The position numbers and the translations under genes were made by a program. The notes beneath the pieces were generated by a model. It saw only the letters and a program-made list of their open reading frames with translations, did no database searches and was not told the origin of the DNA. From Gibbula magus (taxonomy: Eukaryota; Mollusca; Gastropoda; Trochida; Trochidae): DNA of 64,000 nt. This document shows positions 25,201 through 35,107 of the stretch, piece by piece. The stretch lies in assembly GCA_936450465.1 (NCBI GenBank), contig OW388299.1, positions 40,497,548-40,561,547 on the forward strand. Reading direction: 5' to 3'. How positions within the stretch are numbered: the first letter of the stretch is position 1; the number at the start of each line of letters is the position of its first letter.

Positions 25201-28200
25201 AATTGCAGTTTGTCCCGCGGAGGCTACAACACAACCAACTTCAAAAAGAATTCTAGGAGGGACTTCTCTAAACGACTGCACCACCTACCCCGGTATCGTC
25301 AGCATAGTGGACACAACTGACCAGAGGACGGTCTGTACTGGTGTGGTCACTTCTAGTTTGACCATCGATATGCCGAGTAACTGCGCTCAGCTTCTGACCG
25401 TTGAGTAAGTTTTTTTTATTTGGAACGAGTACTAGCGGTAAAGCTGGACATGCTAAACGTAAAGAAGACTCTCATTTTGGCAAAGCCATGAATGTGAGGC
25501 CAACTATTTTATAACTAACATAAATCTTTGTCTCCGATAATTGCAATTATTCCTTCACATCTAAGGGTTAATACACATCCATAAATCCTCAGTTGGAATG
25601 CTTGAGGGTTTTTTACCTGGGGGCGGGACAGCGCAGGTCCGGGATTCGAATCCCGCCAGGGGCATGGCAATTTTGTCTGCAGTAGAGAACTGTTCTACAC
25701 GCAGTAAGGATTGGGTGCAGTGATACACTGAATTTTAGCGTAGTACCACCCATGGTTCGCTAGTTCCAGTCGATGCTCGCAGGTGTCACCGTAATGCGTA
25801 GCCACATGGCGTTGTGGGCTTTCTCCGGTCATAATACAAGCAGCCGCGATATAAGTGAAATACTCTCGAAAGCGGCGTTAAACCCCAACTCAACTCACCT
25901 CACCTGAGGAATTTGTATCGCTGCCCGGACTGTTTATATCGTTTTGTAAAAAATAGAGTGTTTACAGTTGAGTTTTTGATGATTGATCGGCGCCATCGGT
26001 GGGGCATGCCATACCTCGCTACGTTAATTTGACAACTGTCCGGCTTTTTCAACCACCAGTAACAGTTATAGTTGTTCCACCAGTAAACGGAATTGTTCTA
26101 CATATGCAGTGAACAATTGAAATAAACTGCCAGTCAAAAGAAAGTACTCACCTCAGTTGATTTTATCATATGTATGATTTTCAATTGCAAATATCTCAAA
26201 TTTTCGATGTCATAATCTAAAATTGAAAAGTACAGGTGTTTAGTCAGTAGTCAAAGAAGTCTTCTACATGGTTTTAAAAAAAAACATGAATTTTAAATTT
26301 AATTTCTTCAAAATTATTTTTGATGATACACAACTGTTCATCGACATAAAAGACATATTCTATGTGAAAATCAATAAATGTACCTGATTCTGTACACATT
26401 TACAACATGTTAAACATGGTAGGAGTCATGTTGGTGTAAATTTCATTTCTTACCCCTGTCTTCATTAAACAAAGATATTTTAACTAAAATGGAACCACAG
26501 TCACCAATTAATTCATTCAAGTTACTGCAGATAAGTATTATTGCATCGTGCCATAGTCAAATGCATCTGATTTCTTTTAAATATTGAATTAATCGAAATA
26601 AACTGAGGTGAGAATTGTTTTTTGCCTGGCAGTTTACACGAGAAAGTATCAGCTGAAAATTCCTCCAAAGTATTTCATCATTGTGGACAAAAACCTGTTG
26701 GTTTGATTATTTACGCTGGGATAGGACGTAGATGACACGAGTGTATTACTGACTGTCTAAATAGACGAACAAACAAAGCTGAATACACAGTCCTTCCGTC
26801 AGCAAAATACATGTACATCTCGTCGATTGAATTGATTTAGATATCGAAATATTTGTCAAAGCTGTAAACCGACTCTGCTTGATAGAAAAATCAATGACAC
26901 AAGTTTTTCGTTCTGATGAAACAAAATTTAATTCTCAACAATAACTTTGCGCTAAAAAAAAAAACAAAAGAAAAATGATTTTTAGAAATAAAATCTTATT
27001 CTATACATACGCATTTCCTTCATGATAAACGGGGAACAATGTTTGATATTTTCACATGTGTTAAAACAAATAAAATGTATTGTTTTCTCAGGTTGTTTTT
27101 GGTTATTGGGCATTTGGTTTCTTCAGTTTACCGACGTACGAATTCCGCCATCTCCATAGTGAAAATAAGACTTTGGATTTTGAGTGTGAACCCGTCCAAT
27201 AGAACTTTGAACATATACATTTGTATTAGTGGAAGTGCTTACAATATGATTGTATAAAATGTTCTGGGGTTACCCTTGGTGGAACTTCTGGTCGTCGTAA
27301 ACCATAAAAGGTTGACGCTGTAGCACTTTTTTTTGCTGCTTATCATGTTTTCTCAAATTTGCCATTTATTATTAAGTTTATAAATTTGCAATACATCTCA
27401 TTACACGGCCTGATAAGCCGTATCCGTAGAAAACGGTTATCCGTATTTGAAGAAAATGGTGTGACGTGTAAAGTGACAGTGGTGTGGAACTCTTCAATGC
27501 GAAAGGTTGGAGATTTGTTGGTCTTATGCCATTGTACCATACTTAAAACTCTACTTTGAGTTTTTAGGAATCGGTACATCAGTCAGATCAGATAGAGCGG
27601 CCATTTTAACGTTGACACCTCAAAATGGCCGCTCGAAGAAAAATGGACTCGCATGGCTTAACCGTACCATTTACATTCCATTCAGCCATTAGCATTTATT
27701 TTTCCTTCCTGGGGTCACTTTATTTCAGTAAGAACAGCGTGCTACATACATGTATCATTATAACGTGTCACAATGGCGTCTCTGATTGCTCAACTAACGT
27801 TGAATGCAACAAATCAACAAATTGGGTCTATATGTCTTGCCAAGAAAACGCTCCAAATGTAACAGAGGTTACTCTGAATACAAATGACTCAGTAGTGAGA
27901 AATCTGACTCGGGGTATGTAGAACTGTTCCTTTAACTTTTCAGGCATGACATTCGTGAACCAACAACAGGAGAACTTATTGATACTCTTCCGGTCATTGA
28001 CAGTAAGTATACAAGGAGTTATTAATATTTCATTTTTATATTAAAATTTGAAAAATTAACAGGATGAAATATAATTATTCAGGTTCAATCTCGAGTGTCT
28101 TGTAACTAAATTATCACCTTTCCAATTAGTGTTTCATGATTGATTCCATGAGAGGCCACAATGGAGTGTCCGTGGCTACTGTAACAATATGACGTCACAT

Positions 28201-31200
28201 ACGCATTGTCACAATATACACTCATGGCAAAAATGGTTGTCACCCCCTAATATTTAATTAAATTGGAGTTTATATCACATTGTATGCATGGCAATGTTGG
28301 TTTTCCATGGAAATGTCATTACAGGCATGAAGTTACATTAACTCACACTTTACAATGAACAGATTCAGCGGTTTCATGTAGACCACGTGCATTTCATTGA
28401 AATGATTGAAATTTGTCTCCTTAGGTTTGTCATTTCCATCGATTACTATAGACCTCTTTCATAAGATACAGCTTCACGACTATAGTTTCTGAAAAGCATA
28501 GACCATGCCTGGTCCCACTCCACCAGGAATCAGACATGAAATCATTGGCATGAGTCGTGGTGGCGCTTCGAATCGTGTCATTGCTGCAGCATGTAACGTC
28601 AGTGTTAGAACTGTTCAAAGGATTAAAAGACTGCACGCCATACAGGGAAATGTTGTTCCGAATAAGTCTTCAGGCCGTCCCAAGAAAACTACGGTTCGTC
28701 AGGATAGAATTCTTCTTCGTTTGACCCGACGTCATAGACGTCTTTCGTCTTTGACTCTTGCACAGAGATGGGGGGCTCATATTAATACGCCCATTTGCCG
28801 GAGAACTGTAGTGAACAGGTTGCTCCAGCATGGATATAAGGCAAGAAGACCTGCCATCAAACCATTCTGGACACTGGTCCACCGCAGGGCATGGCTTGCT
28901 TGGGCGCAGCAGCACCGCAGAATCCAACTTGGACATTGGCGTCACGTCATATTTACTGATGAGTCTCGTTTCCTACTGCATAAGGTGGACAGGAGAATGA
29001 GAGTGCGACGTTTACGTGGGGAAAGGTTCAATGACGACTGTCTGCAGCATCAGGTTGCCCACGGTGGCGGTTCTGTACACGTATGGGCAGGAATACACCA
29101 TAACGGTAAAACGGATCTTGTCGTCCTTCAAGGAAACGTCAACCAGAGGTCGTACAGACGTCTTCTTCAAACCGTTTGCCTCCCACATGCAAGAAGAGTG
29201 TATGGCAACAACTTCCTGTTGCAGGACGATAATGCACCAGCCCATCGTGCACGTACAGTGAACGCTTTCATTCAGGCACAAGGAGTAACAAGATTGCCCT
29301 GGCCTTCAAAAAGTCCGGATATGAATCCGATAGAACATGCTTGGGATCAGCTTGACCGTGCAATTAGAAGACTGGACCCTGCTCCTGCAAATTTACAGCA
29401 ATTGCGGGCTGCTCTTGTGAATGAATGGAACAATTTGGCTGTTGCAAACATCAACACACTGATAGACAGTATGCCTGCCCGAATTATCGCCCTTGAAAAT
29501 TCCAGAGGCGGTGCTACCCGATATTAGGCTTGTAAATATACTCATACATGACTGCAGAATGAAATAAAACCGACAATTGAACTTGAAAATGTAATTTGTT
29601 TTATTGATACCCATCCAATTGATACTATATGGATACTGTAAAAAATTGCCCTTTTTCACAGGGACCATACATATCCTGATAGAATTTCTTAAATTGGCCA
29701 GCACAAGACCAAAATACAAGCTGGTATGTTTTACGAATGTTTTTCCCAATCACACAAATCATTCTGACAGTTATTGCATGTTTGATTATTTGTCCACACT
29801 CAGTTAAACTTGACGTAGCGTTCTCAGTCTGGGGGTGACAACCATTTTTGCCATGAGTGTATAATTCAGGATTAGTGATTAAATCTTAGTTTTACTCACT
29901 GAAACACAGACACTAGTCTGATTACTGTAAACAATTTTAACTAACAGAATAGTTCACTTCGAATTCCTTCGCAATTCATGAAAAAAAGTTGTTTTATATT
30001 GCATTAAAGACCATTCTCGATTTGGAAATACTCGTTCTCGCGCCGCTCAACACACCCATTTTGCTTCCAGCTTCCACGGTTCCAACTGGCGGCCCTTTCA
30101 CCATCACTCTTGCTTCCGCCTTATCCACTAACAGTTGTCCCGGGATCGCCTGCGTGTACGATCCTGCCATGGTGGATGTGATCGATCTGGAGAGTTGCGT
30201 CGCTGTGGGCTCGGGATACACATCCGCTTCAGGTACAGCTATACAATAAAGAAAATACCTCGTTTCGCGAAGTTCCGCAAAACGCACGCTTTGATCGATA
30301 TCATCGATCTTCAGAATTGCGCCGCTATGGGGTCGGGATACACATCCTCTTCTGCTGTACGAACCTGGAGTCGACGTTTTTGTACATATTCTTTCAGTAG
30401 TGTTACAAGCCTTTGCTAGTGTATACCATACTTAAATGAACTCACAGACCCGGTGGTGAGAGGCCAGGGGCGTGTTCAACTAGACGAATCACTCACCAAT
30501 TGTCCAGGAATTGCTCAATGTACAGTAGTGATTTCTTAACGTCATTTAGCAAACTTTGTGACGTAGAGCGCATGGAATTATTCCTGCTAATTTGCAACGA
30601 AAATAGAGGACATCGACTTGTTATGTCTTCAGAAGAAAAAGAAAGCAGATTATAAGACAATCTTATTTAAATCACACCAAACGTAAATTTCGTACCTCGT
30701 TCGTCGATCTCAGTGCTATCGCGTAGAGGTCGTGTCTGGTGACCTTTGCTATGGCTTTTCACTTTCAATAATTTCAACAAAGAGGGGCCTTTTTAAGCCC
30801 TGTTTATACGGCGAGCGTTTGCATATGAGTAAACCATATGCACTGAGTGTAGTTTATTTATGACAACTCAAGTCGGTCATATAGCTTTCTTGCCTCGTCG
30901 GTGACTGGCTGAAGTAAAAGGTCACCTGACATATATATGACCTCCATGGCGCAGTACTCAGATGAGAAACGTGGCGAGATACGAGAGTGTTTAGTTCGAT
31001 TTGATTTTAATGAGATAATAAGATGATAGGATGATCGTAACTTCAGGTGCAAGATCCAGTTTGTTAATATTTCATTTTGAAATAAAATGTCTGTTCTATG
31101 TTCAGTAACGGCCGACTGGAAAACTCTTTAGATGGTAACCTTGTAACACTGGCCATTTATCGCTCAAGTAATCTTAAAACGATATCTCCGATATGTTACA

Positions 31201-32492
31201 CTACTTTAGTAACCCATTTGATGATGTTGCATCATTTCAAATTAAACATGAATTGAATATTAATGCCAAAATGTTACACTCCCTTTAATTAATGATAATA
31301 TATTTGTAACTTTATTATACTCAGGTTCTGGTGATCCTAGTCTCTCCTACATGAATGTCCCTACTCTGGAACCAACATCGGATTGCCCCAGTCTCATCAG
31401 TTCCACTAACCAATCAGCATTATTTGACACCTCACTTACTTACAACTGTTTCTACGGCGGACAGTCGTCAACATGTGCTGTAAGATGTGCCATTTACACT
31501 TCCCTGCGCACCAGCCTCCATCACTGGCTTATTCAAACCTTTCCGTGTTTCCTTAACTTCACTGTGCTAATATTGCAGCGCGCTGCTCCTGCATATTTGG
31601 CTCATATTCGCTAGCACAGAAAAGTCAAAGAGATGCAGCAAGGCTTAAATAAGCTGGTAATGGATCCTGGTGCAAGTTATATCTTGCGGTGGGAAGTTGA
31701 TTCCAGTTTTCTTGGAATAATATATGCCAAACGTATATACGATGGTGTTATTTTTATAGAGAAATACTGCTTGTTGTTGAAAATTGCCATTTCAATTCAG
31801 TAAAGTGTTATTATAAAGTCGTGAATTTATTGAATACCAGACACCGTACCATGGCTGAGTCGCGACAATTAGTCAAACCTTATTTGAAAACTTATCAAAG
31901 GCTAATATAAATTCATATTTGAATCAATAGTGTTTCATAGTTTATACATGTATAGCTATATACCTGTATGTAAGTGAAATGCATTATTTCGACACTTATT
32001 GGAAACTATTAATTATTATGTACATTTTGAAAAGACGATGTTTTGAATTTAAATCAGCACTAGAAGTTGGAACTACAAGTCGTACTGTGAGAACTGGCCT
32101 GTTGTTGAAGACAGTGTTTTTTTACAAGAAGTTGATAGCGATTTCAATGACTAATATTTTTACAATAGTAAATGCTTATTTTTCTAATAAGATGTTCTAA
32201 TCTTCCATTACAGGGTGATGTTGGAGCTCCTGTAATGTGCCCGCTGGCAACAGGTGAAATAGTTGTAATTGGGCAGACAGAAAACATCCCATGTCAAGGA
32301 ACTGAAATAGTCGGCTTCTTCAACTTGGAAGCGGCATCAAGGGTCTTGCGTATTGATCCCCTCAGATTTAACATCGAGAAAATAAATAATCGAAAAGTGG
32401 ATGTTCGTCTTGGAGGATTCAACTCTGGTAGAGGAAGTGAAACTAGACTGAAACTAAAAGATGAAAGTGAAGAAATTGGCCCTACCTTCTAA
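22074..32492 (+). CDS. Gene B: secreted mucin-linker trypsin-fold pseudoprotease, 468 aa
   Basis: Seven coding exons join in one open frame: 22074-22275, 23475-23828, 25209-25404, 27944-28002, 30071-30232, 31325-31479, 32214-32492. Residues 1-16 form a signal peptide (MKLIILLVACASICEA). A Cys-rich segment with NCC and GC motifs spans about 43-110. A Pro/Ala/Thr linker with PPAPYxPP repeats spans about 111-185. The S1 domain spans about 199-425: activation-type site R199-ILGG, and disulfide positions C228/C244, C313/C385, C345/C366 and C375/C403, matching trypsin 42/58, 136/201, 168/182 and 191/220. The catalytic triad is lost: His57 is Asn243, Asp102 aligns with Thr281 and Ser195 is Val379 (GDVGAP). 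Ile16 and Asp194 equivalents are kept, so the activation switch may survive without catalysis. The C-terminal tail is short, with two LG-type basic motifs. It is the middle of three tandem paralogues. Function is unknown; extracellular binding or scaffold is inferred. Confidence 0.85.
22430..22655 (+). mobile_element. Diverged SINE relic in gene B intron 1
   Basis: TTGCCTCTGTTCACTTAGCA and the end GAGCGCTTTATAAAT match parts of the SINE at 49918-50371 (GTGCCTCTGTTCACTCAGCA and GGCGCTCTATAAAT). The remainder has diverged. Confidence 0.45.
23475..23828 (+). CDS. Gene B exon 2 (Cys-rich plus mucin-like linker)
   Basis: The acceptor ACTTTTCAG ends at 23474 and the donor GTAAGT starts at 23829. 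118 codons, phase 1 to 1. The exon starts NYFFINTVPFKPG, then GCNVQCLC, then three PPAPYxPP units and runs of APATAA/TQAPA. The Ala/Thr/Pro runs suggest dense O-glycosylation, which is inference. Confidence 0.85.
24648..24969. mobile_element. MITE family A/B-like element, diverged
   Basis: TTAAAGGGGGTTTAGCATAT at the left and CGTGATACAGCCACTTTAA at the right, with GCGGCCATTTTAATGTGAAC inside. This mixes features of families A and B. It lies in intron 2 of gene B. Confidence 0.55.
25209..25404 (+). CDS. Gene B exon 3 (S1 activation site and His region)
   Basis: The acceptor ATTGCAG ends at 25208 and the donor GTAAGT starts at 25405. It reads KRILGGTSLNDC, then CTGVVTSSLTIDMPSNC. The two Cys are separated by exactly 15 residues, as Cys42 and Cys58 of trypsin are, and Asn occupies the His57 place. 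Confidence 0.85.
25600..25910 (+). mobile_element. tRNA-derived SINE in gene B intron 3
   Basis: A tRNA-like head with B box GGGATTCGAATCCCGCCAGG (25641-25660) is followed by a body ending AAGCGGCGTTAAACCCCAAC and a CTCAACTCACCTCACC tail. The 3' body resembles a SINE core widespread in molluscs; this is recall, not a database result. Confidence 0.7.
26123..26636. mobile_element. Inverted-repeat element family C copy 1
   Basis: The 38-bp ends pair: TAAACTGCCAGTCAAAAGAA at the left and TTGCCTGGCAGTTTA at the right, both flanking CTCACCTCAGTT in opposite orientations. Length about 514 bp. It lies in intron 3 of gene B. Related copies are at 36972-37556 and 51137-51352. Confidence 0.75.
27305..27745. 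mobile_element. MITE family B copy, diverged
   Basis: It contains GGCCTGATAAGCCGTATCCG, CATACTTAAAACTCTACTTT and the near-palindrome GCGGCCATTTTAACGTTGAC, all shared with 45351-46101. It ends near GTGCTACATACATGTATCA. It lies just before exon 4 of gene B. Confidence 0.6.
27944..28002 (+). CDS. Gene B exon 4
   Basis: The acceptor CTTTTCAG ends at 27943 and the donor GTAAGT starts at 28003. The 59-nt exon gives HDIREPTTGELIDTLPVID. With the preceding Glu it resembles the G-E-H-D-I segment that follows the His loop in trypsins. Confidence 0.75.
28215..29863 (+). mobile_element. Tc1/mariner-like transposon, apparently intact, in gene B intron 4
   Basis: Perfect 33-bp terminal inverted repeats at 28215-28247 and 29831-29863 (outer end TATACACTCATGGCAAAAAT), counting the TA target duplication. 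They enclose one transposase gene on the + strand. The element lies inside intron 4 of gene B, between exons at 28002 and 30071. Perfect ends and an unbroken frame suggest recent insertion. Confidence 0.9.
28505..29527 (+). CDS. Tc1-like transposase, 340 aa, intact
   Basis: It would cut and paste the surrounding element at TA sites. The N-terminus (about 1-110) has helix-turn-helix segments for end binding (ASNRVIAAACNVSVRTVQRI at 21-40) and a GRPKK AT-hook-like link at 57-61. The catalytic triad is D152 (FTDESRF), D242 (QDDNAPAH) and E277 (SPDMNPIEHAW). There are 34 residues between the last two, the D34E spacing of the Tc1 group. The usual length is about 340 residues, so it is full-length. 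The ATG at 28505 is the first in frame and gives the expected N-terminus. It is single-exon, with AATAAA shortly after the stop. No disabling change was seen. It is a guest in the intron and not part of gene B. Confidence 0.93.
   Translation: MPGPTPPGIRHEIIGMSRGGASNRVIAAACNVSVRTVQRIKRLHAIQGNVVPNKSSGRPKKTTVRQDRILLRLTRRHRRLSSLTLAQRWGAHINTPICRRTVVNRLLQHGYKARRPAIKPFWTLVHRRAWLAWAQQHRRIQLGHWRHVIFTDESRFLLHKVDRRMRVRRLRGERFNDDCLQHQVAHGGGSVHVWAGIHHNGKTDLVVLQGNVNQRSYRRLLQTVCLPHARRVYGNNFLLQDDNAPAHRARTVNAFIQAQGVTRLPWPSKSPDMNPIEHAWDQLDRAIRRLDPAPANLQQLRAALVNEWNNLAVANINTLIDSMPARIIALENSRGGATRY
30071..30232 (+). CDS. Gene B exon 5
   Basis: The acceptor GCTTCCAG ends at 30070 and the donor GTACAG starts at 30233. 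It encodes TITLASALSTNSCPGIAC and ESCVAVGSGYTS, the region that carries Asp102 (here Thr281) and Cys136 plus the GWG loop of trypsins. 162 nt, phase 1 to 1, against 159 nt in gene C. Confidence 0.85.
30291..30352 (+). pseudogene. Relic of gene B exon 5, 3' half
   Basis: It reads IDIIDLQNCAAMGSGYTSSS, close to VIDLESCVAVGSGYTSAS of the true exon 60 bp upstream. The expected donor is absent (TCTGCTGTACG), and there is no acceptor near it. A decayed duplicate. Confidence 0.65.
30475..30525 (+). pseudogene. Relic of gene B exon 5, 5' half
   Basis: It reads ESLTNCPGIAQC, matching ALSTNSCPGIAC of exon 5. It lies downstream of the relic 3' half, so the two pieces come from separate duplications or a rearranged tandem copy. 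Confidence 0.5.
30655..31022. mobile_element. Foldback element, family F copy 2
   Basis: It shares with 18234-18601 the left TCGTACCTCGTT, the GTAGAGGTCGTG block and the right CGAGATACGAGAGTGTTTAG. It lies in intron 5 of gene B. Confidence 0.55.
31325..31479 (+). CDS. Gene B exon 6
   Basis: The acceptor ATACTCAG ends at 31324 and the donor GTAAGA starts at 31480. 155 nt, the same length as gene C exon 6, phase 1 to 0. It holds EPTSDC, YNCFYGG and SSTCA, the Cys168, Cys182 and Cys191 positions. The Asp189 pocket residue of trypsin is Ser. Confidence 0.85.
31490..31700. mobile_element. Foldback element family J copy, next to the exon 6 donor
   Basis: GCACCAGCCTCCATCACTGG near 31507 pairs with GCTGGTAATGGATCCTGGTG near 31655. 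The same foldback, better preserved, lies at 61409-61631. It starts within about 10-20 bp of the exon 6 donor. Confidence 0.5.
32214..32492 (+). CDS. Gene B terminal exon 7
   Basis: The acceptor CCATTACAG ends at 32213. 92 residues and stop TAA. It starts GDVGAPVMC (Val in place of Ser195), then VVIGQTENIPC and VGFFNLEAASRVL. After the S1 domain comes a 40-residue tail with NRKVDVRLGG and TRLKLKDE. Confidence 0.88.
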   Translation, partial: GDVGAPVMCPLATGEIVVIGQTENIPCQGTEIVGFFNLEAASRVLRIDPLRFNIEKINNRKVDVRLGGFNSGRGSETRLKLKDESEEIGPTF

Positions 32493-32710
32493 GTTTTTGA
32501 GGAAAAAACAATGTTATTGATTAAAATATTTGGGGCAGTGTATGATTCAAATTTGAATCTTAATTTTAAAAATCGAAGTGAAGAAATTGATCCTTACTTC
32601 TAAATTCTGGAGGATAAATCAATGTTATTGATTACAATTTTTCGGGGCAATGTCTGAGTTAAATGTATTAAAAATCAAAATAGAGGACATTGATCCTATT
32701 TTGCAACGAA
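32462..32710 (+). repeat. Tandem duplication of gene B stop-codon region and 3' UTR
   Basis: AGTGAAGAAATTG and the following CCTTACTTCTAA/CCTACCTTCTAA block recur at an offset of 111 bp (32466 and 32577). AATGTTATTGATTA is also repeated. A third weaker copy, GACATTGATCCTATTTTG, lies about 103 bp later. Only the first copy is translated. Confidence 0.7.
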
Positions 32711-32880
32711 GTTCAAGTTTCTTGTTAAAGTCTATTTATTTTTAGTTTAAAGGAAATTAAATAATAATCTGTTACTTAATGAACATATAACAATTTTATT
32801 TTTCATTTCATTTTGTTATCATATTTAAATGGCAATATGCTATTTTCAATCATCATTTATCTAACTTATTAACAAACTGG

Positions 32881-32886
32881 AATAAA
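32881..32886 (+). terminator. Possible polyadenylation signal of gene B
   Basis: AATAAA about 390 bp after the stop, in AT-rich sequence. Other candidates are possible. Confidence 0.3.
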
Positions 32887-32889
32887 GTA

Positions 32890-33907
32890 ATGTTAATGTT
32901 CCTTTGAATAATATCTAAATTTATAATTTCAATCCTATCGAGAGAGAAATTAGTTTATATGCTTACATTTATTTAATTTATGAAGGAGGTAATAATAACA
33001 GTAGTTATCATTGTTTATTTCAAACCCTATTTTCTAAAGAGGCATTATTTTGTTGAACTGATATTTCATAATTTCTCCTCAATTTATCTTAATTCAAAAG
33101 TCATTTTACATTTGCTGACATAATATTGTTTTTCAGGAATAGACCAATCTATAATTGTATCTATATCTATGACAGTTAAAATCTTATAACTGCGACAAGA
33201 ACGTTACTTGATCTGAGAGAAAAATATCATCATTTCCCAATGCATAAAGATGATGTATTTTAATAATTTTATGTTCTAAGAATTAAACTCTTCGTTATAA
33301 AGTGAGTATATGATAATATCATGTACAACATTTAATTATTCACAATTAATGTGAATTTAAATACAAATGTATTTGCCGATGAAAGATGTTGTTCTTGAAA
33401 TTGTAAATCTAAATCACATTTATATGTATATAATGAAAGATTTAACGTTACGTGAACAAAAAAAACATAACAAAAATTCTTAAACGTTTTCCTAACTATC
33501 GAACGTAGCGGGACGAACATTTGGTTATTGATGAAAACTATGCTTTTTTTGGGGGGGGGGGGGGGGGGTGTTGTCGAAAAGCCAATATAAATCTGAACAT
33601 TTAATTAGCATTAAAAAAACACGTACAAATGAAATTATAAAAGTTTATGCAATAAATATTTATAAATCTATTATGGTTATCATCGGCAGGTTTTCAAAAG
33701 TTTGAATCAATAAAATACCGGATAAGTAAATTATTTTGATGAGTCCCTTGAACTTGTACTTATCAGATTTCCACTGTATTTCATGATACAAATTCAAGTT
33801 TTTAAATTTATATATGATCGTTTTATCTTTCTTTATCAATGTTTTCCTTTCGTTACGTTGAGTCAAAATCATCGAAATAATTCTAAAATGTATTACATCA
33901 TTTAATG
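32890..33907. other. Intergenic spacer with G18 run
   Basis: AT-rich sequence with an 18-G run at 33551-33568. No gene recognised. Confidence 0.4.
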
Positions 33908-34006
33908 CAATCTAAATGAATTTAGGTCGACTGTCCTATATTATGGTTATACAGTAGCACAGTGTAACCTAATATAAAACCTATTGATCTAAATTTATTT
34001 AGATTG
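33908..34006. mobile_element. Small hairpin element, family K copy 1
   Basis: The 21-nt arms (33908-33928 and 33986-34006) pair with two mismatches. The inner words are AATCTAAATGAATTTAGGTC and GATCTAAATTTATTTAGATT. It is related to the hairpin at 63884-63950. Confidence 0.5.
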
Positions 34007-34050
34007 TATTGAATGTGAAAAATTAGAATAAATAAAGTAGTGTAGTATGT

Positions 34051-34275
34051 TGTCATGTTTACTATTGTCTTAAAATAGGTCATGTTTATTATAAATTTTG
34101 GGGTTTTTTTTCTTACAATTAGTCATGTTTACTATTTCTTACAATAAGTCATGTTTACTTTTTTATATACAATAAGTAATAATTACTTTCTTCTTACAAT
34201 AAGTCATGTTTACTATTTTCTTACAATAAGTCATGTTAACTATGTTCTTACAATAAGGTACGTTTACTATTTGTT
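34051..34275. repeat. Degenerate minisatellite, about 29-bp unit
   Basis: About eight copies of a unit around AAGTCATGTTTACTAT followed by TTCTTACAAT, with variable spacers. Confidence 0.65.
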
Positions 34276-35100
34276 GAGTTACATATTTTTTTATTCCATT
34301 TTGCTTCCTAAATTTTGTCTTTGTAAATCCTCTGCTTCATCAGCCTTTTGTATATTTTTCTGTATATTATTTATGAGAGGCTTAACCAAATGTAATTTAT
34401 TTTTACATCTGCAAAACATTTGTTCTATGCTATTATGTGCTGCAAGAATTTTGTAATATGGACACGCTTTACAGTAAACTGTTATGTTTTTCAACCTTGG
34501 ATTCTCTTAAAATAAATGTTGTTGATAATTTGTGTATGTGTTCTTACCTACAATGATAGCTACACCAAAGCTAACTGAGTGTATTGAAATACCAGAGTAA
34601 GAAAAGGTCTTGTTCTGGAAATAGCACATATGCAAATTTAATATTTAGATTGCCTATATAGTGACGGAGTCATCGTTCTGTGAACTATCGTGAAAACAAA
34701 TCCGGAATATGTGTGTCTTTGGACCAATACACGAGGTGCAAGTAAATCATAAATTGTATACAGTAAAGAACGCCAGATTTCAAAGATATAAAACGGGAGC
34801 TTGTAGATTACTATAAGTTAACAAAATATGCAGCAACTTAAAATTCAAATGTTAATATGTTTAATACGTTTTGGTCAAGTTGTCACCTGCTTTTTAGATG
34901 ATCTACTGATAAATGTTCTATGTATGCACAGTGTATGCGCAACTCATGTAAAATGAAAAAAAAAACATTATTAAAAAAGAATTGTATGTTCATTGACGTT
35001 TGATGAAAACTACGTTTTTTAACAAGGCATTATTGAGTAGTAAGTCACTGGTACACTGATGCATTTCTGTTGTGTGGTGCCTTTTCTTATTTAATCAGTA
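34276..35100. other. Non-coding spacer
   Basis: AT-rich sequence; no gene or strong repeat recognised. Confidence 0.4.
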
Positions 35101-35107
35101 TATCCGA

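Noticed and set aside
27039..27692. Several 60-78-codon frames on both strands
   Set aside because: They overlap a diverged family B MITE and intron sequence of gene B.
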